Below, one piece after another: positions 1-5,640 of a stretch of 10,887 nt of DNA. The notes beneath the pieces were generated by a model. The model searched no databases and was not told where the DNA came from. It worked only from the letters and a program-made list of their open reading frames with translations. The DNA is from CAZWHE01 sp964633825. Its GTDB lineage: Bacteria; Planctomycetota; B15-G4; CAYZWU01. Position numbers and translations under genes: made by a program. The stretch spans positions 1 to 10,887 of the forward strand of contig CAZWHE010000140.1 of NCBI GenBank assembly GCA_964633825.1, given 5' to 3'. Positions within the stretch are counted from its first letter, which is position 1; each line of letters opens with the position of its first letter.

Positions 1-61
1 CTGTTACTTGTTAATTGGGGCACCGCAAAATATATACAGGGCCCCAATTAACAAGTAACAG
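1..61. repeat. Perfect 21-bp inverted repeat with 19-nt loop
   Basis: Bases 1-21 are the exact reverse complement of 41-61, beginning CTGTTACTTG and ending CAAGTAACAG. The loop, 22-40, carries CCGCAAAATATATAC, which recurs at 2266-2280. Read on the minus strand, the right arm plus loop gives TTACTT or GTTACT, then 16-17 bases, then TATATA, which resembles a promoter firing leftward out of the window. The hairpin could also end transcripts of the HEAT gene, whose stop lies 200 bases away, but no T-run follows it on either strand. The symmetry is seen directly; the function is inferred. It may continue left of the window. Confidence 0.85.
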
Positions 62-260
62 CCCCTCGCCATAAAATGACAAGAGATGAGCGTTCCAAAT
101 GCAAAGGATATGGTTTGGCGATGATAAATTAAGGAAGGATTAAAAACGGCGCCGATTCAGATCTGATTTGGCTCGATGAGGGTGAACGGGGAAAAATAAT
201 CGATGCCCGTGCTCAAGAGCTTATCTCGAAATCATTTTCCGGTCCTGCATTCATTCCGGG

Positions 261-2129
261 CTAGATCCCAAAACCCAGAAGATAGGACACGATGGGAAAC
301 TCGCAATTGTAGTTCGAGCAGACGGCAACCTTGTCGAGAAGGAGCGTTTTCTGATTCGTAGTAATCTTCGATATCAGGTCGATGCAGTACTTGTAACTGT
401 TTTCGTCCGACGACTTGGTGTTGATGAAATCGAGGAGCTGCTTGGCCGTGTTCAGGTCTCCCAGATGGATGAGGCATCTGGCGGCAATAGCTTTTGAGCC
501 TTCGTTGTTGTTCGTTTTGGTCAGGATGGCGATCAGCTTCGGAACGGAAGCGCGGTCGTTCAGGAGGCAGAGGGCCATGGCGGCCTGGTCGCGCACGGGA
601 GGAAGGTTTTCCTCGAGAAGCGCCTCCCTTAGCGGCGGGACCGCCGATTGATCGCCGATCATCCCGAGGGCGATGGCACAGTAACCGCGGAAATAGGGAT
701 CGCCCCCGTCTTTTACGCACTCGATAAGCTCCTCGACGAACTCCCGTCCCCCGGCGAGTCCCAGCCCGATTGCGGCGGCGGACCGGGTGGAATGGTTGCG
801 GCTTTTCCTGAACCGCTTCACCAGGATTTCGGGAATCTCTTTTATTTGCTCCTTCGAGAGCGCGATTCCGAGTCCCAGAGCAGCCCAGGGATGGTCCGAG
901 GTGACGCCTCTTTTCAGGACCATCTTGAGCTTCTTGATCGCCTCCGCTCCGCCGATCTGACCGATGGAGACGAGAGCAAAGCCTTTCATTGTCGGGTCGG
1001 CCGTTTGGCTGAAGCTGTTAAAGATCTTTTTAACGGCTGCTTCATCGCCGCTCGTTGCAAGGTATCCCGATCCGAGTGCGGCGGACTGGCGGACGGCGAT
1101 GTGCTTGGAAGTGAGGCATTTCAAAATGTGGTGCAGGGCGACAGGGTTGTTCGTTACACCCAGGGCGGTCTCCGTTGTGCTGAGGAGCCTGTAATCGACC
1201 TTTCTCTTCCGGCTGAAGTTCGCCAGGAACCGGACCGATTCATCGCTTCCGATGAGCCCCAGCCCTCCGATCGCCATGGCCCTGACCTCTTCGCTGCACG
1301 ACGAGTCCACGGCGATATCCTTGAGAAGGGATTCGACGGCGCCGGTGCGTGCGGAATCTCTCAGCGCCAGCGATATGACGGCAAAGCCCCGTATATATGA
1401 CGGGGCGGAAGATTCTCCGACGAGCTTCTTCGCTTGGTCCGTGTTATCGGCCAGCTGGAGGAGCGTGAACTGCGCTTCTCGGGACTTCAACAGGCCGAGG
1501 GCCAGGACGGCCGAACAGCGGACGTTCATGTCGGCGTCCTTGAGCATGCTGACGATCTTTGGATAAGAGACTTCGTCGTTGAGCCGACCCAGGCTGATCA
1601 GAGCGGCCCTTTTCACGACGGCCGATCTGTCGTTCAGGAAGAGCCGCAAAGTCCCGATGCCGCGGGCTCTGAGCTTGAAAGCGGCTGTTTGAATCGATTG
1701 TTCCGGATCAACGGAAGGTGTTAGGGGATTTCGGTAGGGAACCTCCGGGTAATTAAAGTACTGGTAACGATTGCGCGCCCACCAAAACTCCCACGAACTG
1801 GTTTGTGTGGCGGTCCGGTTCCGCTTTGTGAATGAGCCTCCGCCCCCTGGAAGTCTCGGGCCGGGGCTTGCTGTTGCGCCGCCCCGTATCGGCGGGCGCG
1901 ACAGTTTCGGAGGGCCGCCTACGGAAGGGCCCCCCGTATTGGAACCGCCCGGGTTGCTTGGAGGGTTGATGCCTTGAGGGGCTTTTGTGGCATCGCCTGG
2001 ACCCGTGGGAGGTTTGTAACCGCCGTGAGCCATGCATGTTTTCACGTATAAAAAGGATGCGACGAAGAATACAAGGAACGCGGCAAGCCCGATGAGAATG
2101 ATTGAATTCCCGACACGAGAGATCTTCAT
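261..2129 (-). CDS. Membrane-anchored or secreted HEAT-repeat protein
   Basis: This 622-residue protein has a hydrophobic N-terminal segment at about 9-29 (ILIGLAAFLVFFVASFLYV), a signal anchor or uncleaved signal peptide. A Gly/Pro-rich low-complexity linker follows at 37-99, then the motif SSWEFWWARN at 111-120, then HEAT-type helical pairs from about 147 to 590. The repeats show recurring patterns such as VVKRAALISLGRL, NVRCSAVLALGLL, EVRAMAIGGLGLIG and STRSAAAIGLGLAG. HEAT solenoids usually bind proteins; no catalytic residues are evident and the partner is unknown. An in-frame ATG exists at 2240, but the 37 extra residues precede the hydrophobic segment and lack a ribosome site. The ATG at 2129 has GGAGGA seven to eight bases upstream, so I chose it. 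It is transcribed alone, divergent from the SnoaL-domain gene. Tryptophan-rich motifs ahead of HEAT repeats are, to my knowledge, common in planctomycete-like proteins. Confidence 0.9.
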   Translation of the reverse strand: MKISRVGNSIILIGLAAFLVFFVASFLYVKTCMAHGGYKPPTGPGDATKAPQGINPPSNPGGSNTGGPSVGGPPKLSRPPIRGGATASPGPRLPGGGGSFTKRNRTATQTSSWEFWWARNRYQYFNYPEVPYRNPLTPSVDPEQSIQTAAFKLRARGIGTLRLFLNDRSAVVKRAALISLGRLNDEVSYPKIVSMLKDADMNVRCSAVLALGLLKSREAQFTLLQLADNTDQAKKLVGESSAPSYIRGFAVISLALRDSARTGAVESLLKDIAVDSSCSEEVRAMAIGGLGLIGSDESVRFLANFSRKRKVDYRLLSTTETALGVTNNPVALHHILKCLTSKHIAVRQSAALGSGYLATSGDEAAVKKIFNSFSQTADPTMKGFALVSIGQIGGAEAIKKLKMVLKRGVTSDHPWAALGLGIALSKEQIKEIPEILVKRFRKSRNHSTRSAAAIGLGLAGGREFVEELIECVKDGGDPYFRGYCAIALGMIGDQSAVPPLREALLEENLPPVRDQAAMALCLLNDRASVPKLIAILTKTNNNEGSKAIAARCLIHLGDLNTAKQLLDFINTKSSDENSYKYCIDLISKITTNQKTLLLDKVAVCSNYNCEFPIVSYLLGFGI

Positions 2130-2134
2130 CTCTG

Positions 2135-2140
2135 TCCTCC
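2135..2140 (-). promoter_or_regulatory. Ribosome binding site of the HEAT gene
   Basis: On the minus strand GGAGGA is followed by five bases and then ATG at 2129. This near-ideal Shine-Dalgarno site decides the start against the ATG at 2240. Confidence 0.8.
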
Positions 2141-2265
2141 GTGAATTTTCAAAAAACCCATGACTGCTTGGAAAAAATGTATCGATATTCGGATTATTGG
2201 CCGGTCTGATCTCTTTCTCGAGAGAACACATTTCTCCCATAATTCAATTTTGCAGTATGGAAACG

Positions 2266-2302
2266 CCGCAAAATATATACCAGGCCCTGATTAGGCGGTA
2301 AA
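2266..2302 (-). promoter_or_regulatory. Promoter-like repeat upstream of the HEAT gene
   Basis: On the minus strand this reads TTTACC (2302-2297), a 17-base spacer, then TATATA (2279-2274), with TGG just before the -10, as in an extended -10. Initiation near 2267 would give a leader of about 140 bases. The 15 bases GTATATATTTTGCGG are identical to the loop of the inverted repeat at 1-61. The upstream part also aligns, with TTAC, TAAT, GGGCC and TG in the same order. The match is seen directly; the promoter role is inferred from sigma-70-like spacing, and the lineage's consensus is unknown. Confidence 0.5.
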
Positions 2303-2356
2303 AAGCCGTCACAATCCGATACGGTGTTGGCAGTAACAAAAAAAGAAGACTTATTG

Positions 2357-2368
2357 ATCGAGCTCGAT
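2357..2368. promoter_or_regulatory. 12-bp perfect palindrome, possible operator
   Basis: ATCGAGCTCGAT is its own reverse complement and is followed closely by TATAAGAT. It could bind a dimeric regulator of the divergent genes. The palindrome is certain; the regulatory role is speculative. Confidence 0.3.
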
Positions 2369-2400
2369 TTATAAGATAGGAAGAACGCTCAGGGATGTGT

Positions 2401-2418
2401 TGTTACTACTATGTAACA
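2401..2418. repeat. Inverted repeat TGTTAC-N6-GTAACA
   Basis: The six-base arms are perfect, with spacer TACTAT. The same TGTTAC...GTAACA pair forms the outer part of the inverted repeat at 1-61. It lies about 95 bases before the GTG start of the SnoaL-domain gene, a plausible operator position. The function is inferred only. Confidence 0.4.
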
Positions 2419-2497
2419 GGAGGGGGCATCCGGGCCGATCATTGTTCATCGAATCCCGGTTGAAATGGCGAAAGCACGGCAGCTGCAGGTGACACGG

Positions 2498-2504
2498 AAA
2501 GGAG
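2498..2504 (+). promoter_or_regulatory. Ribosome binding site choosing the GTG start
   Basis: AAAGGAG is followed by eight bases and then GTG at 2513. The ATG at 2465 in the same frame has no such site, so translation most likely begins at this GTG. Confidence 0.65.
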
Positions 2505-2512
2505 TCGTGATC

Positions 2513-3484
2513 GTGAAAAAGAAAGTTCGCTTAATTCCATGGATTGTTTTGGCGTGCGTCCTTCCGGTGTGCTGCGCGGCGCCGGGAGATTCGACCAACA
2601 GCGATCAGGATTCGAAGCAGACGGCAGTGGAAGCCGTGCTCGATGACTTCCACGATGCCAAATCGAAAAGGGACTGCGAGCGCTGCATGGGGTGCTTCGC
2701 TTCCGATGCAGTTATATTCGGCACCGACAGGACCGAGCGCTTCTCCCTCGAGGCATACAGAGCTTTCATCGAGCCGTACTTCTCGAAGGGTGTCAGGCCC
2801 GTTTCGAAAATAACGGAGCGGAACGTATTCCTCTGCGGCAACGCGGCCTGGTTCGACGAGCGGCAGGAGTGGGAGAACATGGGCGAACTGCGCGGATCGG
2901 GCGTTCTTCTCGAGAGGAACGGCTGCTGGAAGATCGTTCAGTACAACCTCGCTTTTCCCGTTCCCAACGAGCTGGTCAGGGAGTTGACGAAAATGGTCGA
3001 CGCCTTGACCGCCGAGAAAGACCGACCTGCGGCCACTCCCTCAAAAAAAGCGCGTCGAGCCGGACGCGATGAGGAGCGGGCCGTGGAAGCCGTGCTCGAC
3101 GATCTCCACAGAGCCGCGTCGGAGGCGGACGGCGAGCGTTATTTCAAGCACCTCGCGCCGGACACTCTCTTCTACGGCACGGACAAGACGGAGCGCTGGA
3201 ACATCGAGGAGTTCAAGGCCTACGTGGAGCCCTACTTTTCCAGGGGCACGGGCTGGACGGCCGTCCCCATCGAGCGGAACGTCTTTGTCTCGCCCGACGG
3301 GAAAACGGCCTGGTTCGACGAGAGCCTGAAGAACACGAGCTATTGCGAGACGCGCGGCACGGGCGTGCTTCTCGAGAGGGACGGCGGCTGGAAGATCGTC
3401 CAGTACAACCTCGCCTTCCCCATCCCGAACGAGCTGGTCCCGGATCTCGTCGACATGATCAGCGAGTACGAGGGGAAGGAGTGA
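2513..3484 (+). CDS. Secreted protein with two duplicated SnoaL/NTF2-like domains
   Basis: A 323-residue protein starting at GTG (KKKVRL, then a hydrophobic run to CVLPVCCAAPG), so it has a Sec signal peptide. The LPVCC end could be an imperfect lipobox. Two alpha+beta domains follow, each about 120 residues: AVEAVLDDF...PNELV and AVEAVLDDL...PNELV. Both contain FGTD/YGTD-(R/K)TER, EPYFS(K/R)G, ERNVF, AWFDE, GVLLER and KIVQYNLAFP. A charged linker of about 34 residues joins them. This matches the SnoaL_3/DUF4440 branch of the NTF2-like superfamily, which covers small-molecule enzymes, binding proteins and many orphans. No conserved catalytic set identifies a substrate. The in-frame ATG at 2465 would add 16 residues and lacks a ribosome site. 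The gene is convergent with the hydrolase at 3522, with only 37 bases between their ends. Confidence 0.88.
   Translation: MKKKVRLIPWIVLACVLPVCCAAPGDSTNSDQDSKQTAVEAVLDDFHDAKSKRDCERCMGCFASDAVIFGTDRTERFSLEAYRAFIEPYFSKGVRPVSKITERNVFLCGNAAWFDERQEWENMGELRGSGVLLERNGCWKIVQYNLAFPVPNELVRELTKMVDALTAEKDRPAATPSKKARRAGRDEERAVEAVLDDLHRAASEADGERYFKHLAPDTLFYGTDKTERWNIEEFKAYVEPYFSRGTGWTAVPIERNVFVSPDGKTAWFDESLKNTSYCETRGTGVLLERDGGWKIVQYNLAFPIPNELVPDLVDMISEYEGKE
2624..2977 (+). repeat. In-gene tandem duplication, copy 1
   Basis: This 118-codon unit encodes the first SnoaL-like domain and aligns in frame with 3080-3439. Its last 78 bases (2900-2977) match 3362-3439 at 69 positions by my hand alignment, and many differences are third-position. 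Middle portions are more diverged. Copy 1 has several extra cysteines (for example ERCMGC and LCGN) that copy 2 lacks. Confidence 0.85.
3080..3439 (+). repeat. In-gene tandem duplication, copy 2
   Basis: A 120-codon unit encoding the second SnoaL-like domain, homologous to 2624-2977. The first 30 bases match copy 1 at 26 positions. It carries two additional codons around SPDGKTAW compared with copy 1. Codons lean further towards G/C at third positions than in copy 1. Confidence 0.85.
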
Positions 3485-3498
3485 CCTCGGTTGCGCGG

Positions 3499-3521
3499 GT
3501 GGTTCCGCGGAAACGGACCAC
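3499..3521. terminator. Possible hairpin between convergent genes
   Basis: GTGG(T)TCCG pairs with CGGACCAC around the loop CGGAAA, leaving one bulged T. It fills the 37-base gap between the stops of the SnoaL-domain gene and the hydrolase. No T-run follows on either strand, so intrinsic termination is uncertain. Confidence 0.35.
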
Positions 3522-5024
3522 TTAGTCTACCCACTGATTTTCCTTCCGCGTGAAGGGTTCTTTCAGACGCTCTGCGGCGTAGCTGCTGATGGAATAGGCG
3601 ATGCCGAACTGGCTGTGTTCCACGGAACTTTCGAGATTGAGATCGACTGCCTGCTTGTAGGCTTTTTTTGCTTCCGCCCGCTTTCTCATCAGGTCGAGAA
3701 CGTGCCCCTGCCAGATGAGGGACACTCCCAGATAAAACTTATTCCCCTGAAGCTTGTCAGCCATCCGCCTGAAAACATCGAGGGAATCCTTGTATTTCTT
3801 CACGTCGTAGAGGGCGAACCCGGTCTTGAGAAAATGAGTGGGGTTGTTGAGCTGATCGAGCCAGCCCTTCGAGTAATTCCGGACGATTTTTGCGTTGGAC
3901 TTTCGCCCCCAACCGCACCGGGTCAATAGATAGGCAGGTGATTTCTCCAACCTCTCTTCCCGTTCGGCGAGATGTGTTTTCCAGCGCGCAAGTTCCTTGT
4001 CCCGGATTTCGCGAAGATCCTTCATGAATTGACCGAGTGTTTCGAAAAACTTCTCCGGTTCGTCAACAAAGGGACTGTGAGACGACTTCTTGAGTACAAC
4101 GAGCTTGGCGCGCGGATGGTTGGCTTTGAGTTTTTTCGGCTTGTCCGTGTTCCACGTGAGATCCCACTTGCCCTCGATGATCAATGTGGGGACCGGACAG
4201 TGCGTGAAGGCACCCTGAAGATCGACGCCAGGCATCTCCCGCACTAAACGGGAACGGAATTGAGAATCGTGTTTCCACTCGTAAAGCGCGATTCGTGCGA
4301 TCTCCTCCCGGGACGGACGGTAAAAGTTCTGGCGTTTCCAGTCACCGTTCAAGAAAGCGTTGAAAAGACTCTGCTCGGTGTTCAGGGAACGGTTTGCTCG
4401 GATTTCGCTGATACGCTGTCTTTCGGTTATTGAGAGATAATCTTGCTGCCGTGACGGCTGCATGGGTGCCTGGAGCCCGGTGGAGGATCCCACCAGAACA
4501 AGGCCGGAGAGACTTTCGGGATAGGCCAATGCATAACATTGGGCGAGAAGTCCGCCGTACGAGTGGCCGAGGACGATCCATTTTTCCAGTCGAAGAGCTT
4601 TGCGCAGGTTTTCCAAATCATCGGCCGCCTGGCCGAGGGAGTATCCCTTGCCGGCTTTGTATTCGGAAAGGCCGCAGCCTCTCTGATCGTAGTAGATGAC
4701 TTGCGCGAATTGAGCGGCCGTCGAGAAGTGGGGGTGGAAGCAGTGGTGCGTGCACCCCGGTCCTCCGTTGATCAAGACGAGAGGAATGCCTTGCCCATCG
4801 ATTTCGCAATAGATCTCGCAGCCGTTGATACGGAGATGCCGCTTGTCGAGATCGATCCCGTTGCACAACCGCTCGACATCGGGGAGCTCGAGGATGATCT
4901 CCTCTTCGATGTGCACCTTTCTCTGGAGTACGTTTTCCCTCTCTTCCGGAACGGGCCGGGACCGGGCATCGGTCCATGCGGTCAAGGCGAGTAAAAGAAA
5001 TATGATGATCGGCGTCGGTTTCAT
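3522..5024 (-). CDS. Secreted alpha/beta hydrolase, prolyl-iminopeptidase-like (S33), with TPR-like tail
   Basis: A 500-residue protein whose N-terminus MKPTPIIIFLLLALTAWTDA is a typical Sec signal peptide. The hydrolase core spans about 62-340: oxyanion-type NGGPG at 86-90, YYDQRGCGLS at 111-120, nucleophile elbow GHSYGG with Ser155, probable acid Asp288 in GKWDLTW, and His316 in SSHSPF. The pattern fits the S33/AB-hydrolase family (prolyl aminopeptidase and relatives); substrate and peptidase activity are not provable here. Residues 345-365 look like a charged helix. About 397-462 resemble two TPRs (HFLKTGFALYDVKKYKDSLDVF; AEAKKAYKQAVDL), an addition to the usual roughly 300-residue enzyme. 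The in-frame ATG at 5066 adds 14 residues ahead of the signal peptide. The ATG at 5024 has AAGGAG nine bases upstream and is preferred. Confidence 0.9.
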   Translation of the reverse strand: MKPTPIIIFLLLALTAWTDARSRPVPEERENVLQRKVHIEEEIILELPDVERLCNGIDLDKRHLRINGCEIYCEIDGQGIPLVLINGGPGCTHHCFHPHFSTAAQFAQVIYYDQRGCGLSEYKAGKGYSLGQAADDLENLRKALRLEKWIVLGHSYGGLLAQCYALAYPESLSGLVLVGSSTGLQAPMQPSRQQDYLSITERQRISEIRANRSLNTEQSLFNAFLNGDWKRQNFYRPSREEIARIALYEWKHDSQFRSRLVREMPGVDLQGAFTHCPVPTLIIEGKWDLTWNTDKPKKLKANHPRAKLVVLKKSSHSPFVDEPEKFFETLGQFMKDLREIRDKELARWKTHLAEREERLEKSPAYLLTRCGWGRKSNAKIVRNYSKGWLDQLNNPTHFLKTGFALYDVKKYKDSLDVFRRMADKLQGNKFYLGVSLIWQGHVLDLMRKRAEAKKAYKQAVDLNLESSVEHSQFGIAYSISSYAAERLKEPFTRKENQWVD

Positions 5025-5033
5025 TCTCCGTGA

Positions 5034-5039
5034 CTCCTT
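5034..5039 (-). promoter_or_regulatory. Ribosome binding site of the hydrolase gene
   Basis: AAGGAG on the minus strand, nine bases before the ATG at 5024. It supports starting at the signal peptide rather than at the ATG at 5066. Confidence 0.6.
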
Positions 5040-5411
5040 CCTGACGACTAAGTCGGAATGCCCCATGTATCGATGGGATAAAAGGATTTCTTGGAATCGA
5101 GCGGCCCTCGATTTACCGATGGGGAAGCATCATGGATGTGGACCGAAAAACCTTTTTTCCCGTTAAAACGGGACGAAGCAAAACCGGTTCGGATCTTTCC
5201 TCGATATTTTCCTCACATACTTAACGGAATCTCATCGCCTATTCAAAGGGGATTATAACGCGCCGTAGTGGGCATCCCTCAAAACTCCGATGCCCTAAAG
5301 GATAGGGATCCCAGGAAAAGATGGTTCTGCTGGAGCTCGTCAAGTGCTTAAAGTACTCTTCGAGTTGGTGCTGAAATAGTGCTGATCAAGAATGTATTGC
5401 AGGATAGGTGA

Positions 5412-5552
5412 TTGAGATGTTTTCATCTTCGCAAAGCGGGCGTGGATAAGGTCACGACCCTTGTGGACTGGAATGACCGGGAGCTCATCCGCTTTTTCAA
5501 TGCAGTCGGCTTTACGCCGGCAAAGACGATCAATCTCGAGTTGAACATCTGA
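5412..5552 (+). pseudogene. C-terminal remnant of a GNAT N-acetyltransferase
   Basis: An open stretch of 46 codons ends at TGA 5550-5552 and translates to ...LRKAGVDKVTTLVDWND, then RELIRFFNAVGFTPAKT, then INLELNI. The pattern LVDW(N/D)D-x-ELIRFF-x-x-x-GF-x-P, ending in LEL, is typical of the last third of GCN5-related acetyltransferases (final helix and strands of the acetyl-CoA fold). A stop (TGA 5409-5411) lies directly upstream, and neither the substrate-binding N-terminus nor the acetyl-CoA R/Q-x-x-G-x-G/A loop is found in any frame of the upstream bases. A complete enzyme needs about 140-170 residues. I infer a gene truncated by deletion or recombination. It is too short for certainty, but the motif is specific. 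Confidence 0.7.
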
Positions 5553-5593
5553 TCCCGATCACGGGCAAGAGGGGAGACCGGCTTCCCGCTGCC

Positions 5594-5617
5594 GCCCGTA
5601 TTCCGCCGGAATCGGGC
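5594..5617. terminator. Strong hairpin between GNAT remnant and DUF1080 gene
   Basis: GCCCG(T)ATTCC pairs with GGAATCGGGC around a three-base loop, ten pairs with one bulged T. It sits 24 bases before the DUF1080 start. Only a short TCTTTT follows, so it may be the old terminator of the acetyltransferase gene or a leader structure affecting translation of the next gene. The structure is seen; the role is inferred. Confidence 0.45.
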
Positions 5618-5640
5618 AAACATCTTTTGGATACTGAACA

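Larger units (their letters stand above)
2130..2512. other. Divergent intergenic region, 383 bp, no gene
   Basis: This stretch separates the divergent HEAT and SnoaL-domain genes. No convincing coding sequence is present. It holds the HEAT leader and promoter-like repeat (2266-2302), a perfect 12-bp palindrome ATCGAGCTCGAT (2357-2368), and an inverted repeat TGTTAC-N6-GTAACA (2401-2418). The base composition is more AT-rich than the flanking genes, as expected for a regulatory region. I could not pick a convincing plus-strand promoter for the SnoaL-domain gene. Confidence 0.6.
5025..5640. other. 616-bp intergenic region with a gene remnant
   Basis: This lies between the divergently placed hydrolase and DUF1080 genes. 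Apart from the acetyltransferase remnant (5412-5552) I find no convincing coding sequence. Small structures seen: CCCAT-N6-ATGGG at 5062-5077, GGGCAT-N14-ATGCCC at 5270-5295, and a strong hairpin at 5594-5617. The half nearest the hydrolase must contain that gene's promoter, but I could not single one out. Confidence 0.6.

Noticed and set aside
133..264. A 43-codon plus-strand open stretch (reads ADSDLIWLDEGERGKIIDA and on to FIPG) whose TAG overlaps the HEAT stop
   Set aside because: It looks protein-like, but an open run this short is expected by chance. It lacks a standard start codon and matches no family I recognise. A translated search of 130-264 would decide.
648..1400. A 250-codon plus frame opposite the HEAT gene
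   Set aside because: It is the antisense of HEAT repeats, with no ribosome site and no recognisable domain.
2177..5074. The 10-mer ATCGATACAT (minus strand) shared 48 and 40 bases upstream of the HEAT and hydrolase starts
   Set aside because: A single 10-base match between two leaders has an appreciable chance of arising at random, and no third copy was found. It would be worth revisiting only if a genome scan shows enrichment.
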